Source: Skermanella mucosa | GTDB taxonomy: Bacteria; Pseudomonadota; Alphaproteobacteria; Azospirillales; Azospirillaceae | NCBI RefSeq assembly: GCF_016765655.2 | Contig: NZ_CP086106.1 | Location: 4,453,001 to 4,517,000 of the forward strand | Length of the DNA: 64,000 nucleotides | Direction of reading: 5' to 3' | Shown: positions 42,343 through 51,609 of the stretch, one piece after another | Position numbering within the stretch: the first letter of the stretch is position 1 | Layout: each line of letters begins with the position of its first letter | The notes under the pieces: generated by a model | The model's database searches: none | What the model was told of the DNA's origin: nothing | Seen by the model: the letters and a program-made list of their open reading frames with translations, nothing else | Position numbers and translations under genes: made by a program

Positions 42343-43488
42343 TCATTGGGTCAGCACGACACCCGCGAAGGGCTGCCAGGTGACGTACACGCGGTCCTCC
42401 CAGGTGATCGGCATCTCGGTCAGCCGGCTGAAGTTCGGCTGGGTGACCCGGACCATCTTACCGGACTCCAGTTCGATCAGATAGATCGACAGGTTGCCCA
42501 GGTAGGCTATCTCCCGCACCGTCCCGCGGGCCACGTTGCGGGCGCTGCCCGCCGCCGGCGGCTCCTTGGACAGCGCCATCTTTTCCGGCCGGACGGCGAC
42601 CGAGACCGGCGTGCCCAGCGGAACCGGAACACCGTGGTTGATATAAAGGTCGCAGCCGGCCTCCTCCGACTGGATCAGCACATGGTCGGGCTCGTCCTCC
42701 AGGATGCGGCCGGCGAACATGTTGACCGAGCCGACGAACTCGGCCACGTATTTCGAATTGGGATACTCGTAGACTTCGGCAGGGGTGCCGATCTGGGCGA
42801 TCCAGCCGCTGTTCATCACCGCGATCCGTGACGACATGGTCATGGCTTCCTCCTGGTCGTGGGTCACGATCACGAAGGTGATGCCGACCTGCTCCTGGAT
42901 GTTGACCAGCTCGAACTGGGTCTGTTCGCGCAGGCGCCGGTCAAGCGCCCCCAGGGGCTCGTCAAGCAGCAGCAGCTTGGGCCGCTTGACAAGGCTTCGG
43001 GCCAGCGCCACGCGCTGCCGCTGCCCGCCGGAAAGCTGGTGCGGCCTGCGCTTGGCGAACCGGCCGAGCTGGACGAGGTCCAGCACCTCGGCGACGCGCT
43101 GGCGGATCTGGTCGCGCGGCACGCGGTCCTGCTTCAGGCCGAAAGCGATGTTCTGCTCGACCGTCATGTGGGGGAACAGGGCATAGCTCTGGAACATCAT
43201 GTTGACCGGGCGGTCGTACGGCGGGATGTTCGACATGTCGACGCCGTCGATGAAGATCTTGCCCGAGGTCGGCATCTCGAAGCCGGCCAGCATGCGCAGG
43301 AGCGTTGTCTTGCCGCTGCCCGACCCGCCCAGCAGCGAGAACAGCTCCCCCCGGTAGATCGACAGGGACACGTCGTCCACGGCCGTGAAGTCGCCGAATT
43401 TCTTCGTGACCTTCTCGATCCTCACATAGGGCTGTTCCTTGGGATCCTGCCAGGGTTCCAGCTTTATCTTGCGGTTGGGCTGAGCCAT
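42343..43488 (-). CDS. potG: polyamine ABC transporter ATP-binding protein PotG
   Basis: The ATPase of the importer, 381 residues. Walker A is LLGGSGSGKTTLLRML near residue 54, the Q-loop is MMFQSYALFPHM, the signature is LSGGQRQRVALARSL around residue 157, Walker B is KLLLLDEPLGALD, and the switch His lies in VIVTHDQEEAM. The C-terminal TOBE-like domain (residues about 260-380) includes VSVAVRPEKMAL, as in other CUT1/polyamine ATPases. A hairpin lies between potF and this gene and could lower its expression relative to the binding protein. Confidence 0.95.
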   Translation of the reverse strand: MAQPNRKIKLEPWQDPKEQPYVRIEKVTKKFGDFTAVDDVSLSIYRGELFSLLGGSGSGKTTLLRMLAGFEMPTSGKIFIDGVDMSNIPPYDRPVNMMFQSYALFPHMTVEQNIAFGLKQDRVPRDQIRQRVAEVLDLVQLGRFAKRRPHQLSGGQRQRVALARSLVKRPKLLLLDEPLGALDRRLREQTQFELVNIQEQVGITFVIVTHDQEEAMTMSSRIAVMNSGWIAQIGTPAEVYEYPNSKYVAEFVGSVNMFAGRILEDEPDHVLIQSEEAGCDLYINHGVPVPLGTPVSVAVRPEKMALSKEPPAAGSARNVARGTVREIAYLGNLSIYLIELESGKMVRVTQPNFSRLTEMPITWEDRVYVTWQPFAGVVLTQ

Positions 43489-43527
43489 TTCCGGGTTCTC
43501 CCTGCGATCACGGCATCCGGCAAACAG

Positions 43528-43558
43528 AAGCCCCGGCCGTCGCGACCGGCCGGGGCTT
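43528..43558 (-). terminator. intercistronic hairpin between potF and potG
   Basis: A perfect 12-bp stem, AAGCCCCGGCCG (43528-43539) with CGGCCGGGGCTT (43547-43558), around a 7-base loop. It lies 26 bases after the potF stop on the minus strand. The stem is followed by CTGTTTGC, a poor T run, so it may be a partial terminator or an RNA-stabilising hairpin. Confidence 0.65.
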
Positions 43559-43584
43559 GGGTTACTTTGGACGGCGATACCCGC

Positions 43585-44685
43585 TTACTGGCCGGTCTTG
43601 ACCCGGGTCCAGGAACGGGTGCGCAGCCGTTCGGCCGCCGGCGACACGGCCGAGACGGTGAACATGTTCTGCTTCGCCTCCTCCGACGGGAAGACCGCCG
43701 GGTTGGTCTTGACCGCCTCGTCCACCTGCTCCAGCGACGCCGGGACGGCGTTGGCGTAGTTGGTGTAGTTGGTGATGCCGGCCATGACCTCGGGCTTCAG
43801 CACGAAGTTGATGAACTGGTGGGCCGCGTCGGTGTTGGGCGAATCGGCCGTCACCGTCATCATGTCGAACCAGAGCTGCACGCCCTCCTTGGGCACGACG
43901 TAGTCGACGGTCACGCCGGCGTTGGCCTCGGCGGCGCGGGCCTGCGCCTGGATCACGTCGCCCGAATAGGCCAGCGCCACGCAGGCGTCGCCGGCCGCGA
44001 GATTATTGATGTTCTGCCCCGTGACGAAGTTCTTCACGTAGGGGCGGATCTTCATCAGCGTCTCCTCGGCCTTCTTCAGGTCCTCCGCCTTGTCCGAATT
44101 GGGGTCGAGGCCGAGATAGTGAAGCACGGTCGGGAAGGTGTCGGTCGCCGAATCGAGGATGGTGATGCCGCACGGCGCGATCTTCTTCGCGACTTCCGGA
44201 TCGAAGATCAGGTCGAAGCTGTCGAGCGGCGCGTCGGGCATCAGGGCCTTGATCTTCTCGGCGTTGATGCCGATCCCGATGGTGCCCCACTGGTAGATGA
44301 CGCCGTATTCGTTGCCGGGGTCGGACCGTTCGACCTGCTTCATCAGCACGGGGTCGAGGTTCTTCAGGTTGGGAATCTTCGACTTGTCGAGCTTCTGGAG
44401 CGCCCCGGCCTTGATCAGCCGGCTCATGGTCGGCTCGGCGGTGGGCACCACGAGATCGTAGCCGGACCGGCCGACCAGAAGCTTCTGCTCCAGGATCTCC
44501 AGGTTGTCGTAGATGTCGTAATTGTACGAGATACCGGTTTCCGCCTTGAAGTCCTCAAGGGTCGTCTCGCCGATATAATCGTTCCAGTTGTAGATGTTGA
44601 CCGTCTGTGCCGACGCCAGACCCGGCGCCGCAATGGCGACGGCGGCAACGGCGCCGATCAGGCTGCTTACGATCCTCTGCTTCAT
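43585..44685 (-). CDS. potF: polyamine-binding periplasmic protein PotF
   Basis: The substrate-binding protein of the importer, 366 residues. A Sec signal peptide (MKQRIVSSLIGAVAAVAIAAPGLASA, cleavage likely after ASA) precedes the mature start QTVNIYNWNDYIGE, the standard PotF/PotD pattern. Other binding-protein features are SGYDLVVPTAEPTMSRLI, YQWGTIGIGIN and ACVALAYSGDVIQA. The start at 44685 is fixed by the signal peptide; an upstream extension is spurious. Being the first gene, it likely sets the operon's promoter. Putrescine versus spermidine preference cannot be read. Confidence 0.94.
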   Translation of the reverse strand: MKQRIVSSLIGAVAAVAIAAPGLASAQTVNIYNWNDYIGETTLEDFKAETGISYNYDIYDNLEILEQKLLVGRSGYDLVVPTAEPTMSRLIKAGALQKLDKSKIPNLKNLDPVLMKQVERSDPGNEYGVIYQWGTIGIGINAEKIKALMPDAPLDSFDLIFDPEVAKKIAPCGITILDSATDTFPTVLHYLGLDPNSDKAEDLKKAEETLMKIRPYVKNFVTGQNINNLAAGDACVALAYSGDVIQAQARAAEANAGVTVDYVVPKEGVQLWFDMMTVTADSPNTDAAHQFINFVLKPEVMAGITNYTNYANAVPASLEQVDEAVKTNPAVFPSEEAKQNMFTVSAVSPAAERLRTRSWTRVKTGQ

Positions 44686-44959
44686 CCCGCTGAACCCCGA
44701 CCTTCTAGGAAATTTCATCACTCCGGCCAAGCGGACGCGTCCCCATTTACGCCGACCGGTTTGGGCATCGCCGCGTCGGCGGTTATTGCACTCATGGGCA
44801 GGGGGGTTGTCAACGCCGCAACGCGACATTCGCATCGAAGTTTTGGCGGGTCGGTCGGAGACGACAAGGATGGGGCGGAGCGGCGAAGAGTCCGCTATGA
44901 TGCCGGCGGCAGGATCATGCACCTCGAATGCGGCGGCACGGACTGAACAGCGGGATCGT

Positions 44960-46228
44960 ATGACCGGACCGGTTGACCTTGAAAGCCTCTCCAGGCGCGA
45001 AAGCGAGCAGGTCGAGTGGAAGGAAAACGTGGCCGACATCGATGATGTCGTACGGACCCTGTCCGCCTTCGCCAACGACCTCAGCAACCTGGGCGGTGGC
45101 TACGTAGTCTGCGGTGCCAAGGAGGACAGGGATGCCCATGGTTTTCCCCGGCTGGTGCGGACCGGCCTCACCTCGGCGCGCCTCCAGGAACTCAAGGGCA
45201 AGGTCCTGGCCCGGTGCAGGGACCGCGTGTTTCCGGCGCTGATGCCGCTGGTCGGCGAAGCGCCGGCCGACAGCGACGACCGCCGCATCCTTGTCTTCAC
45301 CCAGCCTGCGACACGGCAGGCGCACACCTTCCGGCAGGACAGCGGAGCGTCGGCCCATTTCATCCGTGACAGCCGGTCCACCATAGAAGCGAGAAACGGC
45401 CTTTTGCGTGAACTCCTCGTCCGCAAGCACGCCTTGGAGCCGTGGGACCGCCGGCCCTGCGACGGGGCCACGTTGGACGACCTCGATCTCCTGGTGCTGC
45501 GCGACACGCTCCATCGGATGAGGGTATTCTCGGCCGACCTCGGACTCGATCCCTACCTGACGGGGGGCGAGACGCTCAGCCCGTTCGTCCCCACGCTCTG
45601 CGTGCGGGAGCCATTGACCGGAACGGTCAGGCCCCGGAACTTCGCGGTACTGCTGTTCGGACGGGAACCGCATCGTTTCGTGCCCGGCGCCGTAGGCCTC
45701 TTTTCGGTCTATCCCGGCACGGACCGGTCCGACGCCCACGCCCATAGGCACGAGATCGCCGGCGACCTCCTGTCCCAGGTCCGCCGGTTCCAGGAGCTGT
45801 CGAGCAACCAGACCTATACGATCTTCGACAAGACCGACCCTGTCTCCCCGAACGTGATGAAGTACCCGCTTCGCGCGCTTTATGAAGCGGTGGGTAATGC
45901 GGTGGCCCACCGGGACTACGAGGTGCCGGACCCGACCCGGATCACGGCTTTCGCCGATCGCATGGAGTTCGTGTCGCCCGGACCGCTGCCGCTCGGCACC
46001 GATCCGGAGGCGTTCCGCCAGGGTCGCGCCGGCCCTCGTTGGCGGAACCAGACACTTGCCTGGTTCTTTAACCGCTTGCAGATCGCCCAGGCGGAAGGGC
46101 AAGGCATCCCGACGATCCTGCGGACGATGCGGGAAGAAGGCTGTCCGCCCCCGATTCTGGAAGCGGACGCGAACCGTGTCGTCTGCATCCTGCCGGCGCA
46201 TCCCCGGGCGGCAGCGGCGATTCGCTAG
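44960..46228 (+). CDS. AlbA_2 (Schlafen-like) domain protein
   Basis: A 422-residue protein whose N-terminal region (ESLSRRESEQVEWKENVADIDDVVRTLSAFANDLSNLGGGYVVCGAKED) matches the AlbA_2/divergent AAA_4 domain of putative transcriptional regulators. The second half has the ATP-binding-like segment YPLRALYEAVGNAVAHRDYE and the ITAFADRMEFVSPGPLP motif seen in the same family. These proteins are widespread, often in stress or defence contexts, with unknown targets. The ATG at 44960 is used because the frame upstream of it lacks conservation. It diverges from potF and converges with the glutamine synthetase-like gene, so it could control either, which is inference. Confidence 0.78.
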   Translation: MTGPVDLESLSRRESEQVEWKENVADIDDVVRTLSAFANDLSNLGGGYVVCGAKEDRDAHGFPRLVRTGLTSARLQELKGKVLARCRDRVFPALMPLVGEAPADSDDRRILVFTQPATRQAHTFRQDSGASAHFIRDSRSTIEARNGLLRELLVRKHALEPWDRRPCDGATLDDLDLLVLRDTLHRMRVFSADLGLDPYLTGGETLSPFVPTLCVREPLTGTVRPRNFAVLLFGREPHRFVPGAVGLFSVYPGTDRSDAHAHRHEIAGDLLSQVRRFQELSSNQTYTIFDKTDPVSPNVMKYPLRALYEAVGNAVAHRDYEVPDPTRITAFADRMEFVSPGPLPLGTDPEAFRQGRAGPRWRNQTLAWFFNRLQIAQAEGQGIPTILRTMREEGCPPPILEADANRVVCILPAHPRAAAAIR

Positions 46229-46237
46229 GGACAGCCC

Positions 46238-47581
46238 TCACACGTTCAGCAGCAGGTTCTCCCGCTCCCACGAGCTGATCACCCGCTGATAGGCGTCGTA
46301 CTCCGCCTGCTTGACATGGGTGACGGCGGCGACGAAGCGCTCGCCGAAGATCTCTCGGAGCGGCTTGCAGGCGTTGAACTTGGTGATCGCGTCGGACTGG
46401 TGGCGCGGCAACGTGTAGGCCAGGCGGTGGGCGCTGCCCTTGACCGGGTCGGTCGGCTCCAGCGAGTGGATCATGCCGATGTAGCCGCAGGCGAGAGACG
46501 CGGCGAGCGCCAGGTAAGGGTTGGCGTCGGCTCCGGCGACGCGGTTCTCGACCCGCCGCGACTCCGGCTGGGAGACCGGGACGCGGAAGCCGGTGGTGCG
46601 GTTGTCGCGGCCCCAATGGACGTTGATCGGGGCATCCGACCCGGCGATCAGGCGGCGGTACGAGTTGACGTTGGGGGCGAGCAGCGGCATCGCAGACGGC
46701 AGGTACTTCTGGAGGCCCGCGATGTGGCTGAGGAACAGCGGGGTGTCCTCCCCGTCGGCGTTGGAGAAGAGATTCTCCCCCGTGTTCTTGTCGACCACGC
46801 TCTGGTGGACATGCATGGCGCTGCCAGGCTCGCCCTGCATCGGCTTCGCCATGAACGTGGCATAGACGTTGTGCCGGATCGCCGTTTCCCGGACCGTCCG
46901 CTTGAACAGGAAGACCTGGTCGGCCAGTTCCAGCGCGTCGCCGTGGTTGAAGTTGATCTCGATCTGCGCGGCGCCGGCCTCGTGGGTCAGGGTGTCGATA
47001 TCGATCCGCTGCGCCTCGCAGTAGTCGTAGACGTCCTCGAAGATCGGGTCGAACTCGTTTACCGCGTCGATGCCGTAGGCCTGCCGGCCGCTCTCGGTCC
47101 GGCCGGAGCGGCCGACCGGCGGCACCAGCGGGTAGTCCGGGTCCTTGTTGATCTGGACCAGGAAGAATTCCAGCTCGGGAGCCACGATCGGCTGCCAGCC
47201 GCGCTCGTCGTACAGTTCCAGGACACGCTTCAGCACCCAGCGCGGCGAGATGTCCACCGGGCTGCCGTCGGCATAGTCGCAGTCGCTGATCACCTGCGCG
47301 GTCGCCTCGGCGTACCAGGGCACCATGCGAATCGTGTTCTCGTCGGGGCGCATGTAGATGTCGGAATTGGCCGGGCTGGTGACATCCTCGTCATCCGGGT
47401 ACTCGCCGGTCACCGTCTGGATGAAGATCGCCTCCGGCATGCGCAAGCCGCGCTCGCGCAGGATGCGGAGGAACTTCTCGGCCGGCAGGATCTTGCCGCG
47501 CGCGATCCCGGACATGTCCGGTACGAGACACTCGACCTCGGTAATCTGGCGGCCCTGGATGAAATCGCTGAGGAGGTTCAT
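46238..47581 (-). CDS. puuA: glutamine synthetase family protein, likely gamma-glutamylputrescine synthetase
   Basis: A 447-residue type I glutamine-synthetase fold protein. Catalytic features: IVAPELEFFLVQ (metal-binding Glu), HEAGAAQIEINFNHGDALELADQ, the ATP/metal segment GSAMHVHQSVVD, and the NVNSYRRLIAGSDAP and NRTTGFRVPV regions. These fit PuuA, which joins glutamate to putrescine, better than GlnA, as does the context with pot, PuuB-like and PuuR-like genes. The start at 47581 gives the family N terminus MNLLSDFIQGRQITEVECLVPDMSG. It converges with the AlbA_2 gene with a 9-base gap. Confidence 0.85.
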   Translation of the reverse strand: MNLLSDFIQGRQITEVECLVPDMSGIARGKILPAEKFLRILRERGLRMPEAIFIQTVTGEYPDDEDVTSPANSDIYMRPDENTIRMVPWYAEATAQVISDCDYADGSPVDISPRWVLKRVLELYDERGWQPIVAPELEFFLVQINKDPDYPLVPPVGRSGRTESGRQAYGIDAVNEFDPIFEDVYDYCEAQRIDIDTLTHEAGAAQIEINFNHGDALELADQVFLFKRTVRETAIRHNVYATFMAKPMQGEPGSAMHVHQSVVDKNTGENLFSNADGEDTPLFLSHIAGLQKYLPSAMPLLAPNVNSYRRLIAGSDAPINVHWGRDNRTTGFRVPVSQPESRRVENRVAGADANPYLALAASLACGYIGMIHSLEPTDPVKGSAHRLAYTLPRHQSDAITKFNACKPLREIFGERFVAAVTHVKQAEYDAYQRVISSWERENLLLNV

Positions 47582-47780
47582 ACATCTGACGGCCCGGGCG
47601 CATCCCCGGCCGGCTCCGCGTTGTTGCGCTTGACACGGGACATTATGGGTCGATGGCGCGGCACGCGCCAGGGGGGCCGTTGCGGGTTGGGCAAAATTCG
47701 CTTGGCCAAACCCGATTTGGTGCTTGCACCGGGAGCGCCGTGGCCTTAGCGCATCGGGAGTACGAAGCGAAGGATCCTCC

Positions 47781-48092
47781 ATGCGCATTGCTTTCCTGGC
47801 CTTGCCGCTGCTGCTGTCCGGCTGCGGTGTCATCGAAATGGTCGCCGGCGGCGTCGCCGACGGCACCAAGTTCGTCATCAACCGGGTCGAGAACGATCCG
47901 CAGGTACAGGAGACCCGACGCCAGCAAGGCTATGCCCCGGCGCGGGGCCGGGACCTGACGGTGCCGGAAGCGGCACCGGCCCAACCCTATCCCGACCAGA
48001 CCCGGCCGTCGTACCAGTCCGGCGGGGCGACGGCGGCACCGGCTCCGTTGGCCGCTCCGGTCACCCCGGTGACGCGCGGCGAACCGCTCTGA
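47781..48092 (+). CDS. small predicted lipoprotein
   Basis: A 103-residue protein with a lipobox: MRIAFLALPLLLSGCG, where Cys15 would be lipidated after signal peptidase II. The mature part begins with a short Val/Gly-rich stretch, then KFVINRVENDPQVQETRRQQGYAPARGRD and a Pro/Ala-rich tail. Asp is absent at position +2, so it is probably sorted to the outer membrane. GGATCCTCC precedes the ATG at 47781. The function is unknown. It diverges from puuA. Confidence 0.75.
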   Translation: MRIAFLALPLLLSGCGVIEMVAGGVADGTKFVINRVENDPQVQETRRQQGYAPARGRDLTVPEAAPAQPYPDQTRPSYQSGGATAAPAPLAAPVTPVTRGEPL

Positions 48093-48227
48093 CCTGACGA
48101 GGCCCTTTGGCCGGGATATCGCCCGGGTTTCGCAGCCCGCGGGGGTATCTCCGTTGTGCGGAAGGATCGAAGGAGGCACTATGCCGCCCCCAAGGGTGCC
48201 GAACAGGCTTCCACCAAGAGAGGCGAC

Positions 48228-49325
48228 ATGAAAAGACGTCAATTCCTCACCACGGGCGCGGCCGGCGGCGCCGCAGCACTGGGTGCGGCCGCAAGCTTTC
48301 CGGCTCCCGCCATTTCCCAGGGCCGCCAGCAGTGGACGATGGTCACGTCCTGGCCCAAGAACGCGCCCGGCGTCGGCGTCAACGCCCAGCGGGCCGCCGA
48401 CATGATCGGGTCCCTGAGCGGCGGCCGGCTCACGGTCAAGCTCTATGCCGCCGGCGAGCTGGTCCCGCCGTTCGAGGCGTTCGATGCCGTCGCCAGCGGC
48501 ACCGCCGACATGCTGCACGCGACGCCCTACTACTGGCAGGGCAAGAACCCGGTGTTCCACTGGTTCACCGGCGTTCCCTTCGGCCTGACGGCCGCCGAGT
48601 TCAGCGGCTGGATCTACTACGGCGGCGGCCAGCAGCTTTGGGACGAAGCCTACGCGCCGTTCGGCGTCAAGCCGTTCTACGCAGGCAACAGCGGCGTGCA
48701 GGCGGGCGGCTGGTTCGTGCGCGAGGTCACGGGCTTGGCCGACCTGCGCGGCCGGAAGTTCCGGATCGCCGGCCTGGGCGGCGCCGTCATGCAGAAGATG
48801 GGCGTCAACGTCGTGCTGACGCCGCCCGGCGAGATCTTCGCGGCCCTGCAGTCGGGCGCGGTCGATGCGGCGGAGTGGGTCGGCCCCTGGAACGACCTGG
48901 CGTTCGGCCTGTACCAGATCGCCAAGTTCTACTACCTGCCCGCCTTCCACGAGGCCGGGCCGGCGCTGGAGATCAGCGTCAACAAGCAGAAGTACGACGC
49001 CCTGCCCAAGGACCTCCAGCAGATCGTCGCGGCCGCCGCCCAGGCGACGGCGACCACCACGCTGGCCGACTTCACCTATCACAACGCCCAGTCGCTGGAG
49101 CCTTTGGTCCGCGACCACGGCGTTCAGCTCCGCGAATGGCCGGAGGAGGTGGCGGTCGAGATGGGCCGGGCGACCCGCGAGGTCATGGCCGAGATCTCCG
49201 GCACCAACGACATGACCCGGAAGGTCCACGCCTCCTTCTCCGCCGCCCTGGAGAAGTCCCGCGCCTGGAGCCGGTGGAGCGACCTCGCCTACCTGAATTT
49301 GCGCGAGAAGGCGCTCGGCGGCTGA
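48228..49325 (+). CDS. TRAP transporter substrate-binding protein, DctP family, Tat-exported
   Basis: A 365-residue periplasmic binding protein with a Tat signal: MKRRQFLTTGAAGG with the twin Arg at positions 3-4, and Ala-rich h-region to about residue 27. The mature part shows DctP traits: MVTSWPKNAPGVGVNAQRAADMI, GELVPPFEAFDAVASGTADMLHATPYYW, RKFRIAGLGGAVMQKMGVNVVLTPPGEIFAALQSGAVDAAEWVGPWND. This resembles the alpha-keto acid (TakP) subgroup. No dctQ/dctM genes are adjacent, so the membrane partners must be elsewhere. The start at 48228 was chosen for the signal peptide and AGAGG upstream. Confidence 0.88.
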   Translation: MKRRQFLTTGAAGGAAALGAAASFPAPAISQGRQQWTMVTSWPKNAPGVGVNAQRAADMIGSLSGGRLTVKLYAAGELVPPFEAFDAVASGTADMLHATPYYWQGKNPVFHWFTGVPFGLTAAEFSGWIYYGGGQQLWDEAYAPFGVKPFYAGNSGVQAGGWFVREVTGLADLRGRKFRIAGLGGAVMQKMGVNVVLTPPGEIFAALQSGAVDAAEWVGPWNDLAFGLYQIAKFYYLPAFHEAGPALEISVNKQKYDALPKDLQQIVAAAAQATATTTLADFTYHNAQSLEPLVRDHGVQLREWPEEVAVEMGRATREVMAEISGTNDMTRKVHASFSAALEKSRAWSRWSDLAYLNLREKALGG

Positions 49326-49338
49326 GCCGTCCCGGGCC

Positions 49339-49367
49339 GGGGGCCGCGCTGTTAGGGCGCGGCCCCC
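49339..49367 (+). terminator. hairpin after the DctP gene
   Basis: A perfect 11-bp stem GGGGGCCGCGC / GCGCGGCCCCC with a 7-base loop, 13 bases after the stop. No T run follows, so termination strength is uncertain. Confidence 0.6.
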
Positions 49368-49452
49368 GACTCGGCGCCCGGGGTAGACACGCGGCGGCCT
49401 GCCGCCCATAAAGTCTCCCCGCCGGCCCCATGGCTCACTGCGGAACGCGACG

Positions 49453-50265
49453 ATGGACCTCGACGAAACGATCCGGATCGACGGCGACCCGACCGTGCTC
49501 CGGTCCCGCCGGACACGCTGGATCACCCGGATGGGTCTTGCCACCCTGATCCTGCTGGTGCTGGTGCCGGCCATCGATCTCGGCATCTCCAGGCTGTTCT
49601 ACGATCAGGCCGGCGGCTTCGTCTGGCGGAACCAGCCGGTACCGGAGGCGATCCACTCCGCGATCCAGGTCGCGGCGCGGATCATCGGCGCCGCGACCCT
49701 CCTGGCATTCCTGTATACCGCCGGCCGCTCGCTGTGGAACCTGCTTCGGACCTGCGAGGGCGCATCGGCGACGCTGATCGGGCTGGGACCTCGAAGCTGG
49801 GCCTTCCTGTTCCTGGGTCTGGTGCTCGGACCCGGGCTGGTCGCCAACGTCGTGCTGAAGGACATGTGGAGCCGCGCCCGGCCGGTGCAGGTGGAAGAAT
49901 TCGGCGGCGACCAGTATTTCAGTCCGCCGATGGTGATCAGCAACCAGTGCCACAAGAACTGCTCCTTCGTCGCCGGCGACGCGGCCATGGGTTTCTACCT
50001 GCAGATCTTCGCCTATGTGGCGGCGCGGCGCTTCGCCGGACCGCTGCTCGCCGCGGGCATGGCAGCCGGACTCGCGGCGGGGCTCCTCAGGATCGGCATG
50101 GGAGCCCATTTCTTCAGTGACGTGATCTATGCCGGAGTATTCATGACCTTGACCATCGCCGGGCTGCATGCCGCCATGTTCTCGCCCAGGCAGACCCTGG
50201 ACCGGTGGCGCCGCTGGACACCCTGGTGCGACAGCCGGTGGCCCTCCCGAGAAGGGCGGGCCTGA
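49453..50265 (+). CDS. PAP2-family phosphatase, LpxE-like
   Basis: A 270-residue inner-membrane phosphatase with about six hydrophobic segments. The PAP2 signature is present: KDMWSRARP (KxxxxxxRP form), NCSFVAGDAAMGF (the PSGH-equivalent with Ser and an unusual Asp instead of His), and LRIGMGAHFFSDV (SRxxxxxHxxxD type). This arrangement resembles LpxE-type lipid A phosphatases and other PAP2 proteins. A role in lipid A or lipid phosphate removal is likely but not certain. The stop overlaps the next start (TGATG). Confidence 0.82.
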   Translation: MDLDETIRIDGDPTVLRSRRTRWITRMGLATLILLVLVPAIDLGISRLFYDQAGGFVWRNQPVPEAIHSAIQVAARIIGAATLLAFLYTAGRSLWNLLRTCEGASATLIGLGPRSWAFLFLGLVLGPGLVANVVLKDMWSRARPVQVEEFGGDQYFSPPMVISNQCHKNCSFVAGDAAMGFYLQIFAYVAARRFAGPLLAAGMAAGLAAGLLRIGMGAHFFSDVIYAGVFMTLTIAGLHAAMFSPRQTLDRWRRWTPWCDSRWPSREGRA

Positions 50266-51542
50266 TGGCCGGCCGCGGCCATCCCCGTTCCTGGTATGCC
50301 GAGACCGCCCTGCCCCAACCCGATCATCCGCCGCTGGCGGGCGACCTGCGGTGCGACGTCTGCGTCGTGGGCGGAGGCTATACCGGGCTTTCCGCAGCCC
50401 TGCACCTCGCGGAGCGCGGCTATGACGTCGTGCTCCTGGAAGCGGAGCGGATCGGCTGGGGCGCCTCGGGACGGAACGGCGGCCAGATCGTCACGGCATA
50501 CAATCCCTCCATGGGGACCATGGCCGGATGGGTCGGCAAGGACGACGCGCGCCTGCTGTGGGACCTGGGCGAGGAGTCGAAGCGGATCCTGACGGACCGG
50601 GTGGAGCGCCACGGCATCCAGTGCGACCTGCGCTGGGGCTATGTCCTGGCGGCGCTGAAGCAGCGGCAGCTCGCCGGGCTGCGCGAGCTGGGGTCGGAGT
50701 GGAGCGACGATTACGGCTACCATGAAGCGCGCCTGCTGGACCGGGACGAGATCCGCTCCATGGTCGCCTCCGATGCCTATGTCGGCGGGCTGTTCGACGG
50801 CGGCAGCGGGCAGCTCCATCCGCTGAACTACGCGATCGGGCTGGGCCGTGCGGCCGCCGAGGCAGGCGTCCGGATCTTCGAGGGCTCCCGGGTCGAACGG
50901 CTCGACACCGGCGCCGCTCCGGCCGCCCACACCGCCGCAGGCACGGTCCGGGCGGACTACCTGATCCTGGCGGGCAACGCCTATCTGGGCGGGCTGGTGC
51001 CGGAGCTGGCGGCGAAGATCATGCCGGTCGCGACATACATGATCGCGACGGAGCCGTTGGGCGAGGAACGGGCGGCATCCCTGATCCCCTGCGGACACGC
51101 GGTCGCCGACGTCAATTTCGTGCTGAACTATTACCGGCGCTCGCCCGACCACCGGCTGCTGTTCGGCGGCGGCGTCAGCTATTCGGGGCTCGACCGGCCG
51201 GACCTGAAGCGTATCCTGCGCCGCACGATGCTGCGCTACTTCCCTCAGCTGGCCGACGCCGGGATCGACCATTGCTGGGGCGGCCATGTGGCGATCACGC
51301 TGAACCGCACGCCCCATTTCGGGCGGATCGGCTCCAACACCTATTTCGCCCAGGGCTACTCGGGCCATGGCGTGGCGCTGACCGGCCTGGCCGGGAAGCT
51401 GATCGCGGAAGCGGTCGGCGGGACCGCCGAGCGGTTCGACGTGCTTGCCCGGCTGCCCCATCGGCGTTTCCCCGGCGGCCCCGCCCGGATGCCGCTGCTG
51501 GTGCTCGCCATGGCCTGGTTCCGGCTGCGCGACCTATTGTGA
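50265..51542 (+). CDS. puuB: FAD-dependent oxidoreductase, likely gamma-glutamylputrescine oxidase
   Basis: A 425-residue DAO-family flavoprotein, close to E. coli PuuB (426). The FAD dinucleotide loop is CDVCVVGGGYTGLSAALHLAERG near residue 30, then ASGRNGGQI, and the C-terminal FAD segment is NTYFAQGYSGHGVALTGLAGKLIAEAV. The start at 50265 overlaps the PAP2 stop and has AAGGGCGG upstream; a GTG at 50205 is an alternative. PuuB oxidises gamma-glutamylputrescine to an aldehyde, and the neighbouring puuA-like and puuR-like genes support this over other amine oxidases. Confidence 0.85.
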   Translation: MAGRGHPRSWYAETALPQPDHPPLAGDLRCDVCVVGGGYTGLSAALHLAERGYDVVLLEAERIGWGASGRNGGQIVTAYNPSMGTMAGWVGKDDARLLWDLGEESKRILTDRVERHGIQCDLRWGYVLAALKQRQLAGLRELGSEWSDDYGYHEARLLDRDEIRSMVASDAYVGGLFDGGSGQLHPLNYAIGLGRAAAEAGVRIFEGSRVERLDTGAAPAAHTAAGTVRADYLILAGNAYLGGLVPELAAKIMPVATYMIATEPLGEERAASLIPCGHAVADVNFVLNYYRRSPDHRLLFGGGVSYSGLDRPDLKRILRRTMLRYFPQLADAGIDHCWGGHVAITLNRTPHFGRIGSNTYFAQGYSGHGVALTGLAGKLIAEAVGGTAERFDVLARLPHRRFPGGPARMPLLVLAMAWFRLRDLL

Positions 51543-51609
51543 AAGGAGTAGGGCCGGCACGCGGACAGTGCTCGGATCGATTGCAAAAAAGTCGTAATCT
51601 TAGGGACGA

